A stretch of DNA of 12,265 bases from Collinsella sp. (GTDB taxonomy: Bacteria > Actinomycetota > Coriobacteriia > Coriobacteriales > Coriobacteriaceae), in the NCBI GenBank assembly GCA_014871545.1, contig WGSR01000023.1:1-12265 (forward strand). Reading direction: 5' to 3'. The translations under genes were made by a program, and so were the position numbers. The stretch's first letter is position 1, and every line of letters starts with the position of its first letter. The notes beneath the pieces were generated by a model. The model searched no databases. It was not told the origin of the DNA and saw only the letters and a program-made list of their open reading frames with translations. Shown here one piece after another: positions 6,220 to 12,265 of this stretch.

Positions 6220-7516
6220 TACCGCATCCGCAGCACCCCGCGTGCCCAAGCGCGTCGCCGCCGTCATTCTCAACTCACTCAAGGGCGGCGTGGTCCCGCG
6301 CATCGGCCTTCCCTACATCACCGTAGGGCGCGAGGTCGAGATCCGCGCCCTGCTCACCGATCTGAGTCTCATCGCCGACGGTGGCGCGAGCTTCCGCTTT
6401 CTGGTCGGTCGTTACGGCGCCGGCAAGAGCTTTTTGCTCCAGACCATCCGCACGCACGCCATGGGCGAGGGATTCGTCGTCGCTGATGCCGACCTGTCGC
6501 CCGAGCGCCGCCTGCAAGGCGGTCAGGGGCAGGGCCTTGCCACCTACCGCGAGCTCATCCGCAACATATCGACCAAGACGCGCCCCGAGGGCGGTGCGCT
6601 CAGCCTTATTCTGGATCGCTGGGTCGCCTCGTGTGCCGACGTCGACGAGTCGGTCGTCAATACCCAACTGGCCCCGCTCGAGGAGATGGTCCACGGCTTT
6701 GACTTCACCCGCATGCTCCGCCGCTATCGCACGGCCGTATCCGAGGGCGACGAAGAGACCATGAGCCGCGTGACCAAATGGATCCGCGGCGAATACCGCA
6801 CCAAGAGCGAGGCTCGCGCCGAACTGGGCTCCTCGACCATCATCAGCGATGACGACTGGTACGACTACGTTAAGCTCATTGCGCGCTTTTTGGTCTGCAG
6901 CGGCTACAAGGGCATGCTGGTGCTCATCGACGAGCTCGTGAATCTGTACAAGATTCCCAACGCGATTACGCGCCAATATAACTACGAGAAGATCCTGACC
7001 ATGTACAACGACACGCTCCAGGGCAAGGCGCAGTACCTGGGCATGATCATGGGTGGCACGCCAACCTCCATCGAAGACCGCCGCCGCGGCGTGTTCTCCT
7101 ACGAGGCTCTGCGCAGCCGACTCGCTCAGGGTCGCTTTGCGCGAGATGATCTCAAAGACATGCTCGCGCCCATCATCCGCCTGCAGCCGCTCACCTACGA
7201 GGAGCTGCTGGTGCTCATCGAAAAGCTCATGCAGATCCATGCCGGCTACTTTGGCTGGACGCCCACGCTTACCCAGAACGACTTGGTGGACTTCCTCAAG
7301 ATTGAGTTTGGCCGCGTGGGGGCCGACACGCATCTGACGCCGCGTGAAGTCATTCGTGACTTTATCGAGCTGCTCGACATCCTATGCCAAAACCCCGACG
7401 CCAACGTGGCCGAGCTACTGCAAAGCGTCGGCGGCGACGCGCTGGCGCCGGCAACAGCAACAGGCGACACCGGCACCGCAAGCGGCGACCGCAATTTCGC
7501 CGAATTCACCATCTAA
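6212..7516 (+). CDS. BrxD-type (DUF2791) P-loop ATPase, 434 aa
   Basis: ATG 6212 overlaps the previous stop by eight bases and has GAGAGGAT about 6194-6201. This belongs to the BrxD/DUF2791 ATPase family, found in type 2 and type 6 BREX defence systems next to the helicase BrxHI. Visible are a conserved opening 'GVVPRIGLPYITVGRE' (26-41), Walker A GRYGAGKS at 66-73, a following strand 'FVVADADLSPERR' (88-100), and Walker B 'MLVLIDEL' (235-242) with Asp240-Glu241. A sensor-like 'YLGMIMGGTPTSIED' lies at 275-289, then 'RRRGVFSYEALRSRL' (290-304). All ATP-binding and hydrolysis residues expected are intact. The last 25 residues are low-complexity Ala/Thr/Gly. It is about the normal length. It probably powers or loads the helicase on DNA, with the TerB protein as partner. 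The exact role of BrxD is not settled, so this is inference. Confidence 0.9.
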   Translation: MSDTASAAPRVPKRVAAVILNSLKGGVVPRIGLPYITVGREVEIRALLTDLSLIADGGASFRFLVGRYGAGKSFLLQTIRTHAMGEGFVVADADLSPERRLQGGQGQGLATYRELIRNISTKTRPEGGALSLILDRWVASCADVDESVVNTQLAPLEEMVHGFDFTRMLRRYRTAVSEGDEETMSRVTKWIRGEYRTKSEARAELGSSTIISDDDWYDYVKLIARFLVCSGYKGMLVLIDELVNLYKIPNAITRQYNYEKILTMYNDTLQGKAQYLGMIMGGTPTSIEDRRRGVFSYEALRSRLAQGRFARDDLKDMLAPIIRLQPLTYEELLVLIEKLMQIHAGYFGWTPTLTQNDLVDFLKIEFGRVGADTHLTPREVIRDFIELLDILCQNPDANVAELLQSVGGDALAPATATGDTGTASGDRNFAEFTI

Positions 7517-7549
7517 CCTGCCAAAAAGGGACAGGTTTATTTTGGCAGG
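7517..7549. repeat. Perfect 10-bp hairpin between ATPase and helicase genes
   Basis: CCTGCCAAAA at 7517-7526 pairs perfectly with TTTTGGCAGG at 7540-7549 around a 13-base loop that holds GGGACAGG. It begins at the base after the ATPase stop codon. The right arm is not followed by a T-run, so it is a poor intrinsic terminator; in RNA it could reduce read-through or set a 3' end. The loop motif resembles the GGGACGGG core of the large palindrome at 10079-10249, which suggests a family of REP-like elements in this genome. Confidence 0.75.
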
Positions 7550-7568
7550 CTTTATCTGGGCAAACGTC

Positions 7569-7596
7569 GAGGCAGTGATGCGGCAAGCCACTGCTC
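7569..7596. repeat. Second, weaker hairpin before the helicase gene
   Basis: GCAGTG at 7572-7577 pairs with CACTGC at 7589-7594. The stem can extend by GA/TC (7569-7570 with 7595-7596) past a bulged G. It lies 37 bases upstream of the helicase start, after the larger hairpin. An alternative inner pairing GGC/GCC exists. No protein or T-run is associated with it. It may add to post-transcriptional control of the helicase, but it could be chance. Confidence 0.35.
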
Positions 7597-7620
7597 ACCG
7601 CGTTAAGAGGTTCGTATTTG

Positions 7621-7628
7621 AGAGGAGG
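7621..7628 (+). promoter_or_regulatory. RBS that decides the helicase start
   Basis: AGAGGAGG ends four bases before GTG 7633. A TTG at 7618 in the same frame overlaps this site and cannot be served by it, so the GTG is the likely start, removing five residues from the longest frame. Confidence 0.7.
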
Positions 7629-7632
7629 CCCC

Positions 7633-10077
7633 GTGAACGCCTTTGACCGCTACGCCCCGTTTATCCAAGACTTCATCTACTCCCACGATTGGGAGAGCTT
7701 GCGCTCCATCCAGGTTGCGGCAGCTGATGCCATCTTTAACACGCAAGATAATGTGCTCCTGACGGCATCCACGGCTTCCGGCAAAACCGAGGCAGCCTTC
7801 TTTCCCATCCTGACCGAGTTTTGGGAGAACCCGCCCGCGAGCGTGGGCGCCCTCTACATCGGCCCCCTCAAAGCGCTCATCAATGACCAATTCGTCCGCC
7901 TCAACGACCTGTGCGAAGAAGCCAATATCCCTGTCTGGCACTGGCATGGCGATGTCTCGCAGTCGCACAAGGCTAAGCTCATCAAAAAACCGAGCGGCAT
8001 CTTGCAGATTACGCCCGAGTCACTCGAAGCGCTCTTAATCCATAAGCACATGGCGATCCCGCGCATGTTTTGCGACCTGCGCTATGTGGTCATCGACGAG
8101 GTCCATTCGCTCATGCGCGGCGACCGTGGCGGGCAGACGCTCTGCCTTATCGAGCGACTCTCGCGCATGGCAGGCGTGCAGCCCCGCCGCATTGGCCTTT
8201 CGGCCACCATCGGCGACCCCGAGCGCACGGGTGCCTTTCTCTCACAGGGAACGGGACGCGACTGCGTTATCCCCCGTTTTGAGGAACCGCGTCGCGTGTG
8301 GCGTATCTCCATGGAGCACTTCTACAACTCTGGCCCCCAGGCTCAGCAACGAGGATTCGAGAGCACGGGTCCTCAAGAGGCCGAAGTGCTTGCGTGCGAG
8401 CGCATCGAGGCGGCAGCATCCGCGGCACTGCCCGCCGGCGCCCAAGACATGCGCCACAGCGGACAACTCGCACAAGAGGAGCGCCGTCAACGTCGCGAGC
8501 AGGCGCGGGGCAAGGCCGCTCCCAAAGACCGTCGCACTTCCTCGGCCCCCGAGGGCGAAGTCGACATCCCCCGAGCAACCGAGCAGGCACTTCTCAACCC
8601 CACCGACACGGCGCCCGACAACGCCGACCCCGGTATGGGCTATATCTTCGAACATACGCGCGGCCGCAAGTGCCTGGTCTTTGCCAACTCGCGCGAGGAG
8701 GCAGAGGCCGTATGCTCCATGCTGCGTAGCTACTGCGAGAGCCGGCACGAGCCCGACCGCTTTCTCATCCACCACGGCAATCTTTCGGCATCACTACGCG
8801 AGACGGCCGAAGAACTCATGCGCGATGAAGAGCAGGCACAGACAACCGTCACCACCTCTACGCTGGAACTCGGTATCGATATCGGCCGTCTGGAGCGTGC
8901 GTTTCAGATCGACGCGCCGTTTACCGTCAGCTCTTTTTTGCAGCGAATGGGCCGCACGGGGCGCCGCGATCTTCCGCCCGAGATGTGGTTCGTCATGCGC
9001 GAGGAAGAGCCCGAGCCGCGCACGATGATGCCCGAAACCATTCCCTGGAAGCTCCTGCAGGGTATCGCGCTCGTACAACTCTATCGCGAGGAAAAGTGGG
9101 TCGAGCCGCCCGAGCTCGATCGACTCCCCTACAGTCTGCTCTATCACCAGACTATGTCGACCCTCGCCAGCACCGGCGAGCTCACGCCGGCCGAACTTGC
9201 CCAGCGCGTGCTCACGCTCAGCTATTTCCACCGTGTCTCGGCAGACGATTACCGTGTGCTGCTACGTCACCTCATTAAGATCGACCATATCCAGGTCACC
9301 GAAGGTGGCGGGCTCATCGTGGGCCTCGCGGGGGAGCGCATCATTAACAACTTTAAGTTCTACGCCGTGTTCCAGGAAAACGAGGAGTTCACCGTTCGCA
9401 GCGAGTCGGCCGAGTTGGGCACGATCGTCAATCCCCCACCGCCCGGCGAGCGCATCGCCATCGCCGGACACTGCTGGATTGTCGAGGAAGTTGACTGGAA
9501 GCGTCATACCGTCTTTGCCACGCAGGTCAAAGGCCGTGTGCCGGCCTACTTTGGCGACTGTCCCGGTGACATCAACACGCACGTACTCGAGCGCATGCGC
9601 AAGGCGCTCAACGAGCACGCAACATATCCGTACCTCATGGGTAACGCACGGGCCCGCTTAGCGCAGGCTCGTCATACGGCCAAGCTTTCGGGTGCGGGAA
9701 CCAAGCCGCTCATCAACCTGGGCGGCGATACCTGGGTGCTCTTCCCCTGGTTGGGCAGCTACGCCTTTTTGGCACTCGAGCGCATGCTCAAGATTAAATG
9801 CGCCGCGGAGCTGGGCCTTCGCGGGCTCGATCCGTCGCGTCCATACTTTATGCAGTTTAAGATGAAGGCTGACGAGGAGACGTTCTTTGAGGTGCTCGCA
9901 GCCGAGGCCGAAAAGGACTTCGACCCCATTGAGCTCGTCTATCCCGGCGAGGTGCCTTATTTTGATCGCTACGACGAGTACGTTCCCGAGGAGCTCGTGC
10001 GCAAAGGCTTCGCCGAAGGCGTGCTCGACATCGAGGGTATGAAGCAGCGCGTCCTCAGCTGGCGCGACCACGCCTAA
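7633..10077 (+). CDS. Lhr-like SF2 DEAD/DEAH-type helicase, BrxHI-type, 814 aa
   Basis: An ATP-dependent nucleic-acid helicase. From GTG 7633, the motifs are Gln27 of the Q motif, motif I TASTASGKT (44-52), Ia GPLKALINDQ (77-86), and DEVH box (155-158). Motif III SAT follows at 190-192, then IV CLVFANSR (347-354), V TTSTLELGIDIG (407-418) and VI QRMGRTGR (437-444). All are intact. Between the two RecA lobes lies a long Arg/Gln/Ala-rich, probably disordered insertion (about 240-335). Residues 455-814 contain winged-helix and beta-barrel-like parts typical of Lhr-type enzymes, for example 'GERIINNFKFYAVFQENEEF' (567-586) and 'DVDW'-like 'EEVDWKRHTVFATQVKG' (618-634). BrxHI of type 2 and type 6 BREX is an Lhr-like helicase found next to BrxD, as here. 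It follows the ATPase by 116 bases containing two hairpins. I infer unwinding or translocation on foreign or damaged DNA. An ordinary repair Lhr is the alternative. Confidence 0.9.
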   Translation: MNAFDRYAPFIQDFIYSHDWESLRSIQVAAADAIFNTQDNVLLTASTASGKTEAAFFPILTEFWENPPASVGALYIGPLKALINDQFVRLNDLCEEANIPVWHWHGDVSQSHKAKLIKKPSGILQITPESLEALLIHKHMAIPRMFCDLRYVVIDEVHSLMRGDRGGQTLCLIERLSRMAGVQPRRIGLSATIGDPERTGAFLSQGTGRDCVIPRFEEPRRVWRISMEHFYNSGPQAQQRGFESTGPQEAEVLACERIEAAASAALPAGAQDMRHSGQLAQEERRQRREQARGKAAPKDRRTSSAPEGEVDIPRATEQALLNPTDTAPDNADPGMGYIFEHTRGRKCLVFANSREEAEAVCSMLRSYCESRHEPDRFLIHHGNLSASLRETAEELMRDEEQAQTTVTTSTLELGIDIGRLERAFQIDAPFTVSSFLQRMGRTGRRDLPPEMWFVMREEEPEPRTMMPETIPWKLLQGIALVQLYREEKWVEPPELDRLPYSLLYHQTMSTLASTGELTPAELAQRVLTLSYFHRVSADDYRVLLRHLIKIDHIQVTEGGGLIVGLAGERIINNFKFYAVFQENEEFTVRSESAELGTIVNPPPPGERIAIAGHCWIVEEVDWKRHTVFATQVKGRVPAYFGDCPGDINTHVLERMRKALNEHATYPYLMGNARARLAQARHTAKLSGAGTKPLINLGGDTWVLFPWLGSYAFLALERMLKIKCAAELGLRGLDPSRPYFMQFKMKADEETFFEVLAAEAEKDFDPIELVYPGEVPYFDRYDEYVPEELVRKGFAEGVLDIEGMKQRVLSWRDHA

Positions 10078-10078
10078 G

Positions 10079-10249
10079 ACCAGTATTTCTGGGACGGGGC
10101 TTTTTAGCTACTTCGGGCATGATTTTTCTGGGACGGGGATTAAAAAATCATTCTGTACCTAATGATTTTTTAATCCCCGTCCCAGAAAAATCATGCTACC
10201 GGCGCCTGGCCAAGAAGTAGCTAAAAGAGCCCCATCCAAAAAGACTGGT
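10079..10249. repeat. 171-bp nested palindrome, REP/MITE-like
   Basis: This imperfect inverted repeat begins two bases after the helicase stop. The outer arms are ACCAGT (10079-10084) with ACTGGT (10244-10249). The middle arms are 10091-10114 with 10214-10237, nearly perfect, sharing TAGCTA and GGGGC/GCCCC. The inner arms, 10117-10152 with 10161-10196, are a perfect 36-bp match around an 8-base loop. Between middle and inner stems are 2 bases on the left and 17 on the right, including GGCGCC. The core TTCTGGGACGGGG occurs as two direct copies (ending 10099 and 10138) and inverted copies on the right. No ORF or obvious target-site duplication is visible. It could be a non-autonomous mobile element or a REP-type cluster. 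Confidence 0.85.
10117..10196. terminator. Strong central hairpin, possible bidirectional terminator
   Basis: The perfect 36-bp stem with an 8-base loop (10153-10160) lies between the end of the helicase gene (+) and the end of the spermidine-synthase-like gene (-), where a shared terminator is expected. It is symmetrical, so either transcript would form it. A clean T-run after the stem is lacking on both strands, so classical intrinsic termination is uncertain. It might act mainly as an RNA 3'-end protector. Confidence 0.4.
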
Positions 10250-10271
10250 GGAAAGGCCCGCCCCGAGTAGG

Positions 10272-11147
10272 CTAGTCGTGGAGAGCAGCGCCGAGGAAGT
10301 CGGCGTCATAAGGCACGGCTTCGGCAAAGACATAGTCGCCGTCGGTGGCGATGAGCAGGTAGTTTTCCTCGCCACCGAACTCCGCATCGCCACACGGGAC
10401 CACCCAGGCGTGGGCGAATACCTCGAGCGCCGTGGCAGCGCAGTCGCGCAGGAACGTCACATCGCTCCCCTCGTTTGCGCTCACGATATTGGCAACATAG
10501 ATACCCCCGGGATTCAGGCTGCCTCGCACCAAACGCAACGCCTCAACCGTCGCCAGCTCGCGTACGGGTTCGACGCCGCCAAAGCAATCGCTCACGACCA
10601 CGTCGTAGTGACGATGCCCCACGCTCGTCACACCCAGATACGAACGCGCCTCGGCGGTAATCACTCGCAGGCGATCGCCCACCGCGTGCTCCAGCTCATC
10701 CAGGAAGAACCAACGGCGCGCCAAGCGCGTAATCTCTCCGTCATACTCGATAACGTCCATGCGCAAGCGCTCGTGCGACATCAGCGCGAACTTGGGATAG
10801 GCAAACCCGCCGCCGCCCAGCATGAGCATACGGTCGATGCCGTGACCATAAGCGTCACGCATTGCGCCCTCGGCCTCAAAAACATCGTCAAACGCACGAT
10901 AGTACGCAAAGACGGGCTCTGCCCAACGCTCACCAACATAGCTCGCGCTTTGGTAGACGCCGCCTTGCACCAGCACGCGAATCTCATCGCCGCCCTCAGC
11001 GTGTACGCGCTTCACACGCGCCAGCCCATTGCGGGTTCGCGCAACCTGCAGGCAGGCAGCACGAACAGCAACGGCGGCCGCACCAAGCGCCGCAGCTCCC
11101 AGGGCAACGCCGGCAACGACGCCAGCAGAAACACTCGGCTTGTTCAT
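10272..11147 (-). CDS. Spermidine-synthase-fold protein, membrane-anchored, 291 aa
   Basis: Read on the minus strand from ATG 11147, with AAAAGGAG (11161-11154) as RBS inside the last codons of Elp3. The upstream stop and this ATG touch (TAGATG), so coupling is likely. Residues 8-33 are a single Ala/Val-rich hydrophobic helix, probably an N-terminal membrane anchor. Then comes the SpeE-like fold: 'VYQSASYVGERWAEPVFAYY' (64-83), glycine-rich loop LGGGGFAYPKF (110-120), acidic EYD (134-136) for the nucleoside ligand, and 'YDVVVSDCFGG' (181-191). In true aminopropyltransferases the last motif is D-x-x-D. Here Asp187 is kept but the second Asp is Gly190, so classical putrescine binding is doubtful. 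I call it a SpeE-like methyltransferase-fold protein of unknown substrate. General annotation would be 'spermidine synthase'. Confidence 0.85.
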   Translation of the reverse strand: MNKPSVSAGVVAGVALGAAALGAAAVAVRAACLQVARTRNGLARVKRVHAEGGDEIRVLVQGGVYQSASYVGERWAEPVFAYYRAFDDVFEAEGAMRDAYGHGIDRMLMLGGGGFAYPKFALMSHERLRMDVIEYDGEITRLARRWFFLDELEHAVGDRLRVITAEARSYLGVTSVGHRHYDVVVSDCFGGVEPVRELATVEALRLVRGSLNPGGIYVANIVSANEGSDVTFLRDCAATALEVFAHAWVVPCGDAEFGGEENYLLIATDGDYVFAEAVPYDADFLGAALHD

Positions 11148-12265
11148 CTAGAGCTCCTTTTGCAGATAGAGTCCATGGTCATAAAATCCAAGATGGCGAT
11201 AGTACTCGCGTGTGCCAATCGCGCTAATCACGTTGATGTGCGCATAACCCGCATCCCGGGCAATCTCGCACGCACGCTCTACGAGCAAACGCCCCAACCC
11301 GTGATGCTGCGCCGCTTGGCCTTGATCCCCCACGCGTGCCGCCATGCCATACACGTGTACCTCGCGAATCATCGCCTCGTCCGGCGTCGTCGGCAACTCG
11401 TCCGCATGTGCGGCAACAAACGAATGGTCGGGCAGCGACAACCGCAAAAAACCCGCGATCTTGCCCTGTGGCGTCACCCACTGCAAAAAGCGCTCGTAAG
11501 TCACCGGCGTCTTGTACGCCACTTCCTCATCAAGAGATAGCTCATCCAAGTCGGCACCCGCCGTGCTGATCTCGCGATAGCGAATCTCACACACCGTCGC
11601 ACCGTCACCCCGAACCGCCAAGCGGTTTTCGACGAGTTGACGCAGGTTGGGCTTCTTGTTACCCACCATAATGTCATCGGAACTAAAATCGCGGATCATG
11701 CGGCTGATACGGCAGAACGCCGGCGTCACCACGATGTCGTCGGCTAACACATCGAGCAGTTCTTCCTCGGTATAGGGGCGCCACTCGCCGCGCTCGTAGC
11801 AACCCACCAGACGCGAGCCCTCGATGAGTGCGCACGGGTAGACCTTGACCTCGTCGGGCATAAAAGCGTCCTCGGTCATAAAGCGCTCGTAGTCGCGCTT
11901 GTCCCCCTCGGGCGTAGCACCCAACAAATTGAGCATAAAGTGCGCGTGGATCTTAAAGCCAAATAGGCGCGCGAGCGAAAACGCTCGCTCGATCTGTGCC
12001 ACCGAAATACGGCGCTCGTTGATGTCGAGCAGGTGCTGGTCGAGACTCTGGATGCCCATCTGAATCTTGGTGCAGCCCAGGCGGCGAACGAGCGTAAGCG
12101 CCTGCGGCGTCACGGCATCGGGACGCGTCTCGATAACGAGCCCCACCACGCGATGCTTCGCCGTCTCGTTGGTGCGCTGCTGACGCTCAAGCTCCTCCAT
12201 CGTGGCGGTCTGCCACTCGGCAACCTCGCCCCACGGCGTGCCAGGGCCGTACAGACGACGCACCG
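11148..12265 (-). CDS. elp3: Elp3 tRNA uridine-34 modification enzyme, C-terminal part (partial)
   Basis: The minus-strand gene runs off the right edge; about 371 residues are visible and the N-terminus with the radical-SAM CxxxCxxC cluster is missing. Elp3 adds a carboxymethyl-type group to U34 of tRNAs using acetyl-CoA and SAM. Counting from the first visible Met, the radical-SAM part shows GLVIETRPD (41-49), 'KIQMGIQSLDQHLLDINERR' (66-85) and 'HAHFMLNLLGATPEGD' (106-121). The GNAT acetyltransferase part starts about 225 and has 'EVHVYGMAARVGD' (301-313), the acetyl-CoA loop QHHGLGRLL (319-327) and the terminal 'ISAIGTREYYRHLGFYDHG' (346-364). The C-terminus is complete. The family is usually over 500 residues, so roughly the first third is outside the window. 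It is followed immediately by the spermidine-synthase-like gene. Confidence 0.95.
   Translation of the reverse strand, partial: VRRLYGPGTPWGEVAEWQTATMEELERQQRTNETAKHRVVGLVIETRPDAVTPQALTLVRRLGCTKIQMGIQSLDQHLLDINERRISVAQIERAFSLARLFGFKIHAHFMLNLLGATPEGDKRDYERFMTEDAFMPDEVKVYPCALIEGSRLVGCYERGEWRPYTEEELLDVLADDIVVTPAFCRISRMIRDFSSDDIMVGNKKPNLRQLVENRLAVRGDGATVCEIRYREISTAGADLDELSLDEEVAYKTPVTYERFLQWVTPQGKIAGFLRLSLPDHSFVAAHADELPTTPDEAMIREVHVYGMAARVGDQGQAAQHHGLGRLLVERACEIARDAGYAHINVISAIGTREYYRHLGFYDHGLYLQKEL

Noticed and set aside
6275..7333. 352-codon minus-strand frame opposite the ATPase gene
   Set aside because: Shadow of a high-GC coding region. The forward frame has Walker A/B motifs; the reverse translation has no family features.
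4459..10077. Calling the trio a complete BREX system
   Set aside because: The core PglZ and BrxC/PglY genes and any methyltransferase are absent from the window.
10079..10249. CRISPR array or rho-independent terminator as sole explanation of the palindrome
   Set aside because: There are no regularly spaced repeats with unique spacers, and no T-run follows the stem on either strand. The nested arms fit a REP/MITE-like element better.
10248..11540. 430-codon plus-strand frame opposite the spermidine-synthase-like and Elp3 genes
   Set aside because: It spans two well-identified minus-strand genes, and its Ala/Arg/His-rich translation is a typical shadow.

Overview
The window reads as chromosomal DNA of a high-GC Gram-positive gut actinobacterium. 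A Collinsella-like member of the Coriobacteriia is my best guess. That rests on strong G/C third-position preference, GTG starts with good Shine-Dalgarno sites, a LAxTG-type sortase signal, a bacterial Elp3, and a type of small surface protein I associate with Coriobacteriia. The taxon is inferred from sequence style, not from a marker gene. Composition is even across the coding regions, so nothing looks like a very recent import. I see no rRNA, tRNA, CRISPR array or insertion-sequence transposase.

Layout. Bases 1-328 are gene-poor and less GC-rich. Bases 329-3535 (+) form a tight five-gene run: a small cytoplasmic protein, a membrane-anchored beta-domain protein, an exported protein with WxL-like features, a 93-aa sortase-anchored (LAQTG) protein and a 476-aa exported protein. 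The composition recalls the Firmicutes Csc/WxL cell-surface clusters. Bases 3654-4370 (+) encode a DUF554 membrane protein.

Bases 4459-10077 (+) hold the most interesting unit, three genes read together: a TerB_N/TerB_C protein, a BrxD-type (DUF2791) P-loop ATPase and an Lhr-like SF2 helicase of BrxHI type. An extended -10 promoter lies just upstream. The first two genes overlap by 8 bases. A perfect 10-bp hairpin sits between the second and third. BrxD and BrxHI are accessory parts of type 2 and type 6 BREX phage-defence systems, but no PglZ, BrxC/PglY or methyltransferase is present here. The trio is therefore a candidate stand-alone BREX-related defence or DNA-surveillance module in which the TerB protein may be the adaptor or sensor.

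Bases 10079-10249 hold a striking nested palindrome with a perfect 36-bp central stem, placed between convergent transcription units. Bases 10272-12265 (-) encode a spermidine-synthase-fold protein, translationally coupled to an upstream Elp3 tRNA-modification enzyme whose N-terminus lies outside the window.
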